64,000 nucleotides of DNA, taken from contig NZ_CACSKD010000001.1 in the NCBI RefSeq assembly GCF_902706285.1, forward strand, positions 186,001-250,000. Reading direction: 5' to 3'. Both the position numbers and the translations under genes were made by a program. This document shows, one piece after another, positions 1 to 8,885 of the stretch (positions within the stretch are counted from its first letter, which is position 1; the number at the start of each line of letters is the position of its first letter). The notes beneath the pieces were generated by a model, which saw only the letters and a list, made by a program, of their open reading frames with translations, did not search any database and was not told the DNA's origin. The stretch comes from Rhizobium sp. 18055 (GTDB lineage: Bacteria; Pseudomonadota; Alphaproteobacteria; Rhizobiales; Rhizobiaceae).

Positions 1-143
1 GAAATGGACGCCGGAGAAAACGAACGATTGTGGACCGCAGCCGTTCATTTCTGTACGGATGCAAACGACAAATACGAGCATTATCTTCAAGCAAATATTG
101 TCGAAGAGCCATAATCCAAATCGTTGCATCACCGGGAATTCAT

Positions 144-1649
144 ATGGAACTTCCATCGCTCGCAGACCCGATCACCCAGTTTGTCGCGCTGATGGTCATC
201 GCCTTGGTCACCAGATTTGTCACGCCAAATCGGCGCGCCGTCAAATTCGGGCTGAACGTCGCGTTCTTCGTCGCGCTGTCCGCCCTGCTGATCTTCAACG
301 GGATAGAGCCCTATTCGGCAGCACCGTCCTCGGAGGAGATTTACCGGCGGCTGTTCCTTGGGCTGGCCAAGACGATCTGGTGGCTGGTCGGCGCGATGAT
401 GCTGGTCAGCTCGGTGCGGCTGTTTCTGATTTTCGAACAGCGCCCGCGCGAAGGTCGGCTGGTTCAGGATCTCCTGGCCGGCATCATCTATGTGGGCGCT
501 GGACTTTCGATCGTCGCCTACGTGTTCAGCGTGCCCGTCGGTACGCTTATTGCGACCTCGGGCGTTTTCGCGGTCATTCTCGGCCTCGCCCTTCAAAGCA
601 CGCTTGCCGACGTGTTCTCCGGCGTCGCGCTCAATCTCGGCCGGCCCTATGCGGTCGGAGACTGGATCGTGCTCGAAAGTGGTGTGCAGGGCAAGGTCGT
701 GGAGACCAACTGGCGTGCGACGCATCTGCTCAACGGCACAAACGATCTCGTCGTCATCCCGAACAGTGCGCTGGCCAAGGCCCAACTCGTCAACCTCAGC
801 AGCCCCGACGAAAGCCACGGAATTACCATCAAGGTTCGCGTCGAGCCCACACACCCGCCGGCCGTTATCGAAGACATCATGCGCACCGTGCTGATCAGCA
901 GCAACTGCATTCTCCGCTCGCCAGCACCCTCGGTCGCCATCACCGGCCTTGATGGCCAGGCAATCGAGGTCGAGCTGTCGTGCCGCATCCTGAGCCTCTC
1001 GCAAACGCTGTCGGCAAAAAACGAGGTCTACGACCTGATCTATCGCCATATGCAGGCTGCGGGCGTGCCTCTGGCGGTGCCTGAGGGCGCTGCCGTTCGC
1101 CCGCAATCCGACAATGCCATCGCCCAGCCGGACCAACATTCGACCGCCTGGCGCCTGCTCAATGCGATACCTCTGTTTTCAACGCTGACGCCGGACGAGC
1201 GTGAAGTCCTCGCGGCATCGATGGTGCGACGTACCTACAAGAAGGGCACCGTGATCATCGAGCAGGGAATGAAGTCACCGTCGCTGATGCTGTTGCGCAG
1301 TGGCGTCATCGTCATCGATCGGTACGACGAGGCGGGGCGGCATATCGAGCTCAACCGCTTGGCACCCGGCGATTTCTTCGGCGAGCGAGGGGTGCTGGTG
1401 GATGCCGAGGAACCGGGCACCATTCGCGCACTGACATTCGTGGTCGTCTATGAAATCGCCCAGCAGCATTTGGCCGGCATCCTGAAAGACCGCCCTGCGA
1501 TGGCCGAGGAGCTTGGCGTGACACTGGCCCGGCGGCTCGATTCGGAAAAACATCTGGCCGGCAACGGCATGCTGGCCGGGCGCCAGCCTGATACGCTCGC
1601 CGGACGCATTCGCCACCTGTTCCAGTTGCAGCACGGAGATGATGTCTAG
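144..1649 (+). CDS. MscS-family mechanosensitive channel with C-terminal cyclic-nucleotide-binding domain
   Basis: A 501-aa inner-membrane channel of the bacterial cyclic-nucleotide-gated MscS type. Four to five hydrophobic segments lie in about residues 5-165. They lead into the MscS pore helix and beta domain (LALQSTLADVFSGVALN, then GRPYAVGDWIVLE). A cyclic-nucleotide-binding domain follows at about 345-460, with the phosphate-binding-cassette region GDFFGERGVL and a downstream Arg in GTIRAL. I chose the ATG at 144 because the membrane region begins there; the upstream in-frame extension looks like non-coding DNA. MscS channels release solutes on osmotic downshock; family knowledge suggests the fused domain lets a nucleotide tune gating. 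The gene overlaps the end of the convergent LysR gene by 4 bp. Ligand identity is unknown. Confidence 0.88.
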   Translation: MELPSLADPITQFVALMVIALVTRFVTPNRRAVKFGLNVAFFVALSALLIFNGIEPYSAAPSSEEIYRRLFLGLAKTIWWLVGAMMLVSSVRLFLIFEQRPREGRLVQDLLAGIIYVGAGLSIVAYVFSVPVGTLIATSGVFAVILGLALQSTLADVFSGVALNLGRPYAVGDWIVLESGVQGKVVETNWRATHLLNGTNDLVVIPNSALAKAQLVNLSSPDESHGITIKVRVEPTHPPAVIEDIMRTVLISSNCILRSPAPSVAITGLDGQAIEVELSCRILSLSQTLSAKNEVYDLIYRHMQAAGVPLAVPEGAAVRPQSDNAIAQPDQHSTAWRLLNAIPLFSTLTPDEREVLAASMVRRTYKKGTVIIEQGMKSPSLMLLRSGVIVIDRYDEAGRHIELNRLAPGDFFGERGVLVDAEEPGTIRALTFVVVYEIAQQHLAGILKDRPAMAEELGVTLARRLDSEKHLAGNGMLAGRQPDTLAGRIRHLFQLQHGDDV

Positions 1650-2497
1650 GACGTGAGCATGCGCGTCGTCGTATCCACAAAGGCCCGCAGCCGACCGAGA
1701 CGTTTCATGTCGCGGTGATAGCCCATCCAGATATCACGCCCGGGCGGGTTATCGTGCATCTGGACGCGCCTCAGATTGGGCACCGCATCTCCGACGGGTC
1801 GCGGAAGAACGGCAATGCCGATGCCTCTTGCGCACATCTGCGCCTGCACATGCCGGTTGTTGCTGCGCAATCCCATCTGCGCATTTGGGAAACGCTCTTT
1901 CAGCCAGTTCGTGTCGGGGAAGGAGCCAAGCGAGGCATCCATGGTGATGAGCTGGAAGCCGCTGCCGTCGCCAATCAGCGGCTCCGCAAGCGCGGCTCCG
2001 ACATAGACGCCATAGGTCATGGTCAGCAGCCGCCGCTGGATCACGTCGGGTTCATCGAACGGGACGATGCGGAAAACGAGATCGGCTTCGCGATGCGCAA
2101 GATTGAACAGACGCTGACCGGTCAGAATCTCGATCAGCACGTCGGGATAAGACCTTGAGAAATCGGCGATTACCGGCGGCAGCACGTAAGCGCCGAACCA
2201 GTCGGCTGACGAGATACGCAGCACACCGTCGAGCGTCTGGGCTTCGCCCGCAAGCCGCCGCTCCATCGCAAGGGCCGTCTCTTCCATCTGTTCGGCAAGC
2301 GACAGGACGGCGGTGCCTTCGTCGGTCAGAACGAATCCGTCGGCGGTTCGCTGAAACAGTGTCTGGCCGGTCGCGTCCTCCAGCGCCCGCAGCCGCCTGC
2401 CGATCGTTGGATGGCTGAGATTGAGCGCCCGCCCTGCCCCGCCCAGCGTCGCTGCTCGGGCAACCGCGAGAAAAATCCGCACATCACTCCATTCCAT
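1646..2497 (-). CDS. LysR family transcriptional regulator
   Basis: A 283-aa LysR-type regulator. The N-terminal winged helix-turn-helix (VRIFLAVARAATLGGAGRAL, then SHPTIGRRLRALE) occupies residues 1-60. The remainder is a periplasmic-binding-protein-like effector domain. The ATG at 2497 has a GAGGG 11 nt upstream; a TTG two codons earlier, at 2503, is closer to that Shine-Dalgarno and is a real alternative. It is convergent with the MscS channel gene and divergent from the UBP zinc-finger gene across about 420 bp. LysR proteins usually act on the divergent neighbour, so the UBP/Kef genes are candidate targets, but no operator is obvious. The effector cannot be predicted. Confidence 0.88.
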   Translation of the reverse strand: MEWSDVRIFLAVARAATLGGAGRALNLSHPTIGRRLRALEDATGQTLFQRTADGFVLTDEGTAVLSLAEQMEETALAMERRLAGEAQTLDGVLRISSADWFGAYVLPPVIADFSRSYPDVLIEILTGQRLFNLAHREADLVFRIVPFDEPDVIQRRLLTMTYGVYVGAALAEPLIGDGSGFQLITMDASLGSFPDTNWLKERFPNAQMGLRSNNRHVQAQMCARGIGIAVLPRPVGDAVPNLRRVQMHDNPPGRDIWMGYHRDMKRLGRLRAFVDTTTRMLTS

Positions 2498-2922
2498 CGG
2501 CAATCAAACCCTCAGTTCGGTGGAGGTGTGCCTGATCGGCAGGGCCACAATCAAGTGCAAATTCGCACAATGGCGCGTCGAGGCGCGTTTGTGCAGATCG
2601 ATGGCACGCAGGAGAAGCTGCGATCTTCCACAGGAGACCTGCAGATCGACGTCACAGACGCTGATGTCTCGTCGTTGGTTTTCCATCGCTATGGCAGCGG
2701 TCGCCGACGCCGTCGATGCCCGCCCTGAAACACATTGAACCGTGAATTTCGAGGTTCACAATGAGATCTGTATGACGCTTGCAGTATCCTACTATGATCG
2801 GATTTGCATAGACCTGAGTTTGATAGGAGCATATTCGGGTATCATGCCGAAGTGCATGCTCAACGTCTCGAAGAGACGATTGCAATAGATTGAAGTCACT
2901 GCAAAATTCCGAGGAAAGAGCC
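2498..2922. other. Intergenic region between divergent lysR and UBP zinc-finger genes
   Basis: About 425 bp, more AT-rich towards the right side (about 2750-2900). Short open frames exist on both strands but none has a recognisable product or convincing ribosome binding site. It presumably holds the divergent promoters. I see no strong inverted repeat that I would call an operator. Confidence 0.5.
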
Positions 2923-3228
2923 ATGTCGCACACTTGCAAGCATGTTCGTCTGGTCCGCGATGTCGTCCCTAAAACACGCGGCTGCGAGGAGTGCCTGGCC
3001 GAAGGTCAGATCTGGGTTCATCTGCGCCTATGCCGCGAATGCGGCCATGTCGGTTGCTGCGATCAATCGATCGGCAAGCACGCCACCGGCCACTTTCACG
3101 AGACCGGCCATCCGGTGATGGAGGGTTACGATCCGCCGGAGGGTTGGGGCTGGTGCTATGTCGATGAAATCGTGGTTGACTTGCCCGATCAAACCGAACA
3201 GGTAGGACCGATCCCGCGATATTATTGA
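2923..3228 (+). CDS. UBP-type zinc finger domain protein
   Basis: A 101-aa protein that is almost entirely a UBP-type (ubiquitin-hydrolase-like) zinc finger. Candidate zinc ligands are in CEEC, CRECGHVGCC and the His pattern HATGHFHETGHP, which match the C/H spacing of this fold. In eukaryotes the domain binds the ubiquitin C-terminus; bacteria with no ubiquitin carry stand-alone copies whose partner is unknown. The ATG at 2923 follows a GAGGAAAGAG ribosome binding site. About 90 bp separate it from the KefF-like gene on the same strand, so the three genes could form an operon. Its placement suggests a role in redox or electrophile stress, which is inference. Confidence 0.85.
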   Translation: MSHTCKHVRLVRDVVPKTRGCEECLAEGQIWVHLRLCRECGHVGCCDQSIGKHATGHFHETGHPVMEGYDPPEGWGWCYVDEIVVDLPDQTEQVGPIPRYY

Positions 3229-3321
3229 GCCATTCCAATCGGCCGCTGATATCCGGTACTGCTTCAGACCGATGCGGCTCTCACGACTTTCCGCACGCCG
3301 ACTACAGATGGGAGCCCATGC

Positions 3322-3939
3322 ATGGCAAAGGTGCTTGTTCTTTTCGCCCACCCCGGACAGCGCCATTCCCGCGTCAACATCCTGATGGCCAAGATCGCCC
3401 GGGGTATCGAAGGCGTGACTTTCGTGGATCTCTATTCGGAATATCCCAAACTGGATATCGATATCGATGTCGAGCAGGACCGGCTGTTGAAGCATGATGT
3501 GATCATCTTCCAGTTTCCGATCTACTGGTACTCGACCCCGTCCATCCTCAAGGAATGGCAGGACTTGGTGCTGGAATACGGCTTTGCCTACGGACATACC
3601 GGCGACAAGCTGGCCGGCAAGGCGTTTCTGCCCGTGGTCACAGCCGGCGGTCCCGGCCAGGCGTACACTGAAGAGGGCAGCAATCACTTCCGCCTGCGGT
3701 CTCTGCTGTCGCCGCTGGAGCAGACCGCCAACCTTTGCCGGATGCGTTTCGTCGCACCTTACGCGCTGTTTGCCGCCCATGATGCGCGCGGCGACGGCAG
3801 AGCCGATCCGCATCTTGCGGGCTACCGGTTGCTGCTCGAAACGCTCCGCGACGACACCTTTGACATAGACGCCGCCGTCCGCCTTGAATTGCTCAGTGCC
3901 GACACGCTTCCGATCCGCGAGGGCACCAGCCATGAATAG
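3322..3939 (+). CDS. KefF-like NAD(P)H-dependent flavodoxin-fold oxidoreductase
   Basis: A 205-aa flavodoxin-fold quinone reductase of the KefF/MdaB type. The N-terminal strand and phosphate-binding loop read VLVLFAHPGQRHSRVN, and the central active-site region is FQFPIYWYSTPSILKEWQD. These are typical of FMN/FAD-dependent NAD(P)H quinone reductases. Its last codons overlap the start of the KefC-like antiporter by 8 bp, so the two are translationally coupled. In Escherichia coli KefF is the cytoplasmic activator of KefC, and this arrangement supports the same role. Length is normal for the family. Confidence 0.88.
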   Translation: MAKVLVLFAHPGQRHSRVNILMAKIARGIEGVTFVDLYSEYPKLDIDIDVEQDRLLKHDVIIFQFPIYWYSTPSILKEWQDLVLEYGFAYGHTGDKLAGKAFLPVVTAGGPGQAYTEEGSNHFRLRSLLSPLEQTANLCRMRFVAPYALFAAHDARGDGRADPHLAGYRLLLETLRDDTFDIDAAVRLELLSADTLPIREGTSHE

Positions 3940-5845
3940 CCTCATCTTCCAAGCCTTTATCTACCTGCTCGCCGCCGTCATCTCGGTGCTGGTTGCCAAG
4001 CGCCTGGGGCTCGGCTCCGTGCTCGGCTATCTGATCGCAGGCATCATCATCGGTCCTGCCCTGCATCTGGTCGGCAATGAGACGCAGGACCTGCAGCATT
4101 TCGCCGAATTCGGCGTTGTCATGATGCTGTTCCTCGTCGGTCTCGAGCTTCAACCGCGCGCGCTGTGGGAAATGCGCTCGAAGCTGCTTGGGCTCGGCGG
4201 CCTGCAGGTGATCTTGACCTCCCTCGCGGTCATGGGTTTTGCCATGCTTCTCGGCCAGGTCTGGAGCGTCGCGCTGACGATCGGCTTCATCTTCTCGCTG
4301 TCTTCGACGGCAATCGTGCTGCAGACGCTCGGCGAAAAGGGGTTGCTGCGCTCCTCCGGCGGCCAGGCGAGTTTTTCGGTGTTGCTGTTCCAGGATATCG
4401 CTGTCATTCCGATGTTGGCCTTCATCCCGCTTCTGGCACTGCCGGATCTGGCACGCCATGCGCTCGGCGGCAATCCCGAAGAAGGTGCCCCCCACACCCT
4501 CAGTCTGGTCGAAGGGTTGCCGGGCTGGCAGGTGACATTGGTGACGCTGTTTGCCGTCGCCTTCGTGATCGCAGCAGGGCATTATCTGTCGCGACCGATC
4601 TTCCGGCTGATCGCCAAAGCGAAGCTGCGCGAGATCTTCACCGCCGCAGCTTTGCTTCTGATTATCGGTATTGCATTGCTGATGACTGTGGTCGGCCTGT
4701 CACCGGCGCTCGGAACTTTCCTAGCCGGTGTCGTCCTTGCCAATAGCGAGTTCCGCCACGAGCTCGAGAGCGATATCGAGCCGTTCAAGGGGTTGCTGCT
4801 CGGCCTTTTCTTCATCACTGTCGGCGCCAGCATCGATTTCGCGCTTCTCTATGCCGAAGTCTGGACGGTGCTCGGCATCACGCTGGGCGTCATGGCGCTG
4901 AAGGCGATCGTGCTGCTCGGCCTCGCCTTTGTGTTCAAGCTGCGCGGCACCGATCGCTGGCTGTTTGCGCTGGGGTTGGCACAGGCCGGTGAGTTCGGCT
5001 TCGTGCTGATCTCCTTCACGGTGCAGAGCGCCGTCCTGCCGCCGGCGCTCGCCGCGGTGCTGCTGCTTGTGGTCGCGATGTCGATGCTGTTGACGCCTGC
5101 CCTCTTCATCATCTTCGACAAGCTGATCGTACCGCGCTTCAACCGCCAGCAGGAAGACGAGGCGGACGAGATCACCGAGCCGGGCTCCGTGATCATCGCC
5201 GGCCTCGGGCGGTTCGGGCAGATCGTCAACCGGATGCTGCTTGCCAACGGCTACAAGACAATCGTGCTCGACCATCAGGCCGACGTCATCGACGGCCTGC
5301 GCAAATTCGGCGTCCGCTCCTTTTTCGGCGATGCCAGCCGGCCGGACCTTTTACATTCGGCTGGTCTGCATGAGGCGAAGGTGCTGGTCGTCGCCATCGA
5401 CGATCCGGATCGCGCAATCGAAATCGTCAGGCACGCGCGCCGCGAGAACCCGCACATCCACATCATCGCCCGCGCCTATGACCGGACCACCGTCTACCGG
5501 CTTTACGAGGCGGGTGCGCATGACATCGTCCGCGAGATGTTCGACAGTTCGGTCCGCGCTGCCGGTTATGCCTTGAAGGGGCTTGGCATGCATCCTTACG
5601 ACGTGGAGAAGAGCAAGGCCGTGTTCGTCCGCCAGGATGTCCGCGGCATGCGCAAGCTGGCACCCTTGTGGAAAGAAGATGTCGCCGTGTTCGACAACAA
5701 GGAATATATCGCCAAGGCTAAGGAAATTGCCGATCTGCTCGAAAAGGCGATGCTGGGCGACAGAAGCGCGCTTGGCGACAAGGCAGAACGCGGCTGGACA
5801 CCGCCAGATATTGCCGCCGAGCAGTTGCAGAAGAATATCGACTGA
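3932..5845 (+). CDS. kefC: Glutathione-gated potassium efflux antiporter, KefC/KefB type (CPA2)
   Basis: A 637-aa CPA2 monovalent cation:proton antiporter. Residues 1-385 hold about twelve membrane segments, including the LGSVLGYLIAGIIIGP and LVGLELQPRALWEM stretches typical of Kef proteins. Residues 415-560 form an RCK_N (TrkA-N) Rossmann domain with the GLGRFGQIVNRML loop and GDASRPDLL. The ATG at 3932 lies inside the KefF-like gene, giving an 8-bp overlap. Kef systems let K+ out and H+ in to acidify the cytoplasm and protect it against electrophiles, held closed by glutathione. Whether this copy is KefB or KefC in specificity cannot be told from sequence. Confidence 0.88.
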   Translation: MNSLIFQAFIYLLAAVISVLVAKRLGLGSVLGYLIAGIIIGPALHLVGNETQDLQHFAEFGVVMMLFLVGLELQPRALWEMRSKLLGLGGLQVILTSLAVMGFAMLLGQVWSVALTIGFIFSLSSTAIVLQTLGEKGLLRSSGGQASFSVLLFQDIAVIPMLAFIPLLALPDLARHALGGNPEEGAPHTLSLVEGLPGWQVTLVTLFAVAFVIAAGHYLSRPIFRLIAKAKLREIFTAAALLLIIGIALLMTVVGLSPALGTFLAGVVLANSEFRHELESDIEPFKGLLLGLFFITVGASIDFALLYAEVWTVLGITLGVMALKAIVLLGLAFVFKLRGTDRWLFALGLAQAGEFGFVLISFTVQSAVLPPALAAVLLLVVAMSMLLTPALFIIFDKLIVPRFNRQQEDEADEITEPGSVIIAGLGRFGQIVNRMLLANGYKTIVLDHQADVIDGLRKFGVRSFFGDASRPDLLHSAGLHEAKVLVVAIDDPDRAIEIVRHARRENPHIHIIARAYDRTTVYRLYEAGAHDIVREMFDSSVRAAGYALKGLGMHPYDVEKSKAVFVRQDVRGMRKLAPLWKEDVAVFDNKEYIAKAKEIADLLEKAMLGDRSALGDKAERGWTPPDIAAEQLQKNID

Positions 5846-5851
5846 TAAGTC

Positions 5852-5881
5852 GGCGGGCCTGCTGCCTGCCGGCTGCCCGCC
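5852..5881. terminator. Inverted repeat between convergent genes
   Basis: A 7-bp GC-only stem (GGCGGGC at 5852-5858 with GCCCGCC at 5875-5881) fills the 38-bp gap between the convergent kefC-like and flavoprotein genes. It could terminate transcription in both directions. No clear T-tract follows, so the call is tentative. Confidence 0.4.
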
Positions 5882-5883
5882 AA

Positions 5884-7581
5884 CTATTGTGCTGCGGATG
5901 AAACCGCAGCACGCCTTTCACGATCGGCGTGACGCTGCTGCTCGAGGCATTGGTGGATTGCGGCAATCACCACTGACCCTTCGCCGACCGCAGACGCCAC
6001 GCGCTTGACCGAAGCGGCGCGGACATCGCCGACGGCAAATATGCCCTCTTTCGATGTTTCATAGGGTGATAGCGGCAGGTCGCCCGCAGGCATCATCCCC
6101 GTCTTGACGAAGCCATGCTGATCGAGGTCGAGGCAGCCGTCCAGCCAGCCGGTGTTCGGAGAGGCGCCGATCATCACGAAGATACTGGTGACGGCAAGCG
6201 CATGCGTGACGCCCGAGCCGTGATCGATCCAGCTGACGCTCTCCAGCGTCTTGTCGCCTTGCAGCGCTGTGATCTCGGCCTGCTGGTAGAGACTGATCCG
6301 CGGCGAGCTTTCGATTCGCTGCACCAGATAGTCGGACATCGTCGAGGCGATGCCGCTGCGCATCAGCATGTGTACATGCTTGACTGTCCGCGACAGGAAG
6401 ACGGCTGCCTGCCCTGCCGAATTGCCGCCACCGACAACGATGATGTTTTCCTCGGCGCAGACCTGCGCTTCCATGGCGGTTGCCGCGTAGTGGATGCCCT
6501 GCCCTTCGAATTTATCGTAGTTGAGGACATCGAGTTTCCTGTAGCGGGCACCGGTTGCGATCACCACCGTGCGGGCGCGCAGCTCGGTCTCGTCATCGAG
6601 AACGAGGCGATAGGGATGGGTCGAGCAATCGAGCTTCGTCACTTCGCGGGAGACCGATATCCGGGCACCGAATTTTTGCGCCTGGATATGTGCACGGCCG
6701 GCCAGCGCCTGTCCCGAGATGCCGGTGGGGAAGCCCAGATAGTTCTCGATCTTGGACGACGTCCCCGCCTGCCCACCGGGCGCCAGGGTTTCGAGCACGA
6801 TTGTATTCAGCCCCTCCGATGCCCCGTAGACCGAGGCTGCGAGCCCGGCTGGACCGGCACCGACGACCGCCACATCATAGACGACATCGGCTTCGGGCGG
6901 CTCGCTGATGCCGAGGAGATCGGCCAATGCCGCATTTGACGGGCGCGACCATATTTTGTTGTCGGGTGTGACGACGACCGGAAGGTCGCCGGACATCGCC
7001 CCGAAACGTTGCATCAACGGCGCAGCGCCATCTTCAGTTGCAGGATCGACGACAGCGACCGGATAGAGATTGCGTGTCAGGAAGCGCTGGATTCGAAGGA
7101 CATCGGCATGGTGCCGGTTTCCCATCAGCAGAACCCCGCCTTCCGCGTGGCGGACAAAGCCGGCGCGGCGCAGGATATAGGCGCGTATGATCGTCTCGCC
7201 GATATCAGGTTCACCGGTGATGAAGGCATGGAAATCGCGATTGGCGACACGCAGCAATCGCGATCCCGATTTCGCCAGACCGGAAAGCAGCATTGGTCGC
7301 CTGGTGAAGATGTTCTGTTCACCGGAAAACTGGCCAGGGTGGTAGGTGAAGACCGATCTGCGCCCGCGCCTGACGTCATCGATGAACAATTCGATCTCGC
7401 CCTCGAGCACCAGGAAGAAGTCGATCGCGCGCTGGCCGCGTTCGAACACAAATCCATCATCGGCGACGATCTCCTCCCGACCGTAAGCCTTGGCCCGCTC
7501 GATCATCTCGGCGGAAAGCACCGGAAATGTCTGCGCTTGGCGCAACCAGGGATCAGTCGGATCGATCGGCGTGGGAATCAT
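5884..7581 (-). CDS. Cyclic-nucleotide-binding thioredoxin-reductase-like flavoprotein
   Basis: A 565-aa three-part protein. Residues about 20-150 are a cyclic-nucleotide-binding domain (VFERGQRAIDFFLVLEGEIE, then GQFSGEQNIF). Residues about 155-225 look like a small thioredoxin/glutaredoxin-like fold. Residues about 230-545 are a thioredoxin-reductase-type FAD/NAD(P) module with VVGAGPAGLAASVYG, IIVVGGGNSAGQAAVF and GIFAVGDVRA. The redox-active CxxC expected just before the NADPH motif is absent: that stretch reads IHYAATAMEAQVC. It therefore probably cannot reduce thioredoxin by the usual route. It is convergent with kefC and likely part of the same stress group. Confidence 0.85.
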   Translation of the reverse strand: MIPTPIDPTDPWLRQAQTFPVLSAEMIERAKAYGREEIVADDGFVFERGQRAIDFFLVLEGEIELFIDDVRRGRRSVFTYHPGQFSGEQNIFTRRPMLLSGLAKSGSRLLRVANRDFHAFITGEPDIGETIIRAYILRRAGFVRHAEGGVLLMGNRHHADVLRIQRFLTRNLYPVAVVDPATEDGAAPLMQRFGAMSGDLPVVVTPDNKIWSRPSNAALADLLGISEPPEADVVYDVAVVGAGPAGLAASVYGASEGLNTIVLETLAPGGQAGTSSKIENYLGFPTGISGQALAGRAHIQAQKFGARISVSREVTKLDCSTHPYRLVLDDETELRARTVVIATGARYRKLDVLNYDKFEGQGIHYAATAMEAQVCAEENIIVVGGGNSAGQAAVFLSRTVKHVHMLMRSGIASTMSDYLVQRIESSPRISLYQQAEITALQGDKTLESVSWIDHGSGVTHALAVTSIFVMIGASPNTGWLDGCLDLDQHGFVKTGMMPAGDLPLSPYETSKEGIFAVGDVRAASVKRVASAVGEGSVVIAAIHQCLEQQRHADRERRAAVSSAAQ

Positions 7582-7791
7582 CGTCTGCCTCCAGAAAAAT
7601 GCTGATAAGTCGCCGCGCCAGTGTTCGGGGTTGTTCGCTAAAGTCGCGCGGTTGCTGTCGGATCGATACCGACCACTCTGGCTGAAACTCTAAGCTCAGG
7701 ATTGTACGAATAGACGGTATTTGCAAGGATTGCCGGTCGTCGATCCCGCTTCCGCTGGATCGCGAACTATCAACAGCCTGGCCTTCACTTA

Positions 7792-8814
7792 TCACTTGCC
7801 TGTCCTGACCTCGGCTTCGTAATTGGCAGGCAACCAGACGAACTCGCCGGTCTTGACGCCGACATGCCCAAGACCGGGGAAGGAAATGTGCGCGGCGCCG
7901 ACCCAATAGCCCTTCTGCGCGGCATCCGAATAGATGGCAGACCGCTCCTGCACGGCTTCGCCGGCATTGCTGTCATAGGCCACAGTGATGCTGGGATCCG
8001 GGAACTGGATCGGCGCGACGTGGACGATGTCGCCCCACAGTATCAGCCGCTGGCCATCGCTCTCGACCTCGTAGAAGCTGTGGCCGGGCGTATGGCCGGG
8101 GCTGGCGATCGGTCGGATACCGGGGCTCAGCTCAGCACCGCCGTCGAACGGCTTGAAACGGCCAGCGTCGATATAGGGTTGCAGCGAAGCCTTGTCGCCG
8201 TCGAACATCGATTTCAACAGGGCCGGAGCTGCTGTCTCATTTGCATTGCTCAGCCAGTAATCGGCATCGGCCTTGCTGACCCGCACGACCGCCTTCGGAA
8301 AGGCCATCCTGCCATTCGGCGCGATGCCGCCGACATGGTCTGCATGCAGATGGGTGAGATAGATTTCGTCAACCTGATCAGGCGTGTAACCCGATGCGCG
8401 AAGGTTTTCGATCAGGTGCCCACAGCAATCGCCATAGAGCGAGCCGGCACCGCTATCGACGAGAATGAGCTTCGCGCCGGTGTTGATCAGGAAGGCGTTG
8501 ATCGAGCCCGCGACCGGTGCTGTCAGATCGCTCTGCGCCAGCAGGGCATCGGCTTCGCCGGGAAAAACCGTGTCGAGCGGCGCCGTCTCGCCGTTCCGGG
8601 CGCCATCGGCCTTGGTCAGAACCTTGTGAACAGGAAACGGATGCGTGCCATCGGACAGTGCGGTGATTTCGAATTTTCCGAGCATCATCCGATAGAACCC
8701 CGGCGCCTGGGTGCCGGCCAAGGGTGCAGCGGCCTGGGCCGCGCCAATGGCAAGAGCAAGGTAGAGCCCAAGCGAGGCCGCAATCGTCCGGCGTCCAATG
8801 GATCCGTAGATCAT
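7792..8814 (-). CDS. Exported MBL-fold metallo-hydrolase
   Basis: A 340-aa metallo-beta-lactamase-fold hydrolase with an N-terminal signal peptide (hydrophobic SLGLYLALAIGAAQA, cleavage likely near residue 28). The metal-binding motif is LTHLHADHVGG, followed by SPGHTPGHS and LWGDIVHVAP. The substrate is unknown; the fold includes lactonases, glyoxalase II and beta-lactamases. The ATG at 8814 was chosen because the signal peptide follows directly. It is the last gene of a minus-strand run that starts at the isochorismatase-like gene, about 70 bp after the MFS gene. Confidence 0.85.
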   Translation of the reverse strand: MIYGSIGRRTIAASLGLYLALAIGAAQAAAPLAGTQAPGFYRMMLGKFEITALSDGTHPFPVHKVLTKADGARNGETAPLDTVFPGEADALLAQSDLTAPVAGSINAFLINTGAKLILVDSGAGSLYGDCCGHLIENLRASGYTPDQVDEIYLTHLHADHVGGIAPNGRMAFPKAVVRVSKADADYWLSNANETAAPALLKSMFDGDKASLQPYIDAGRFKPFDGGAELSPGIRPIASPGHTPGHSFYEVESDGQRLILWGDIVHVAPIQFPDPSITVAYDSNAGEAVQERSAIYSDAAQKGYWVGAAHISFPGLGHVGVKTGEFVWLPANYEAEVRTGK

Positions 8815-8885
8815 GTGAAATTCCCTATAAGAAGTGAGTGATGCCCTCCTCCGCCTGGCCAAGCCATCAGGAGGAATGTCAGCAT

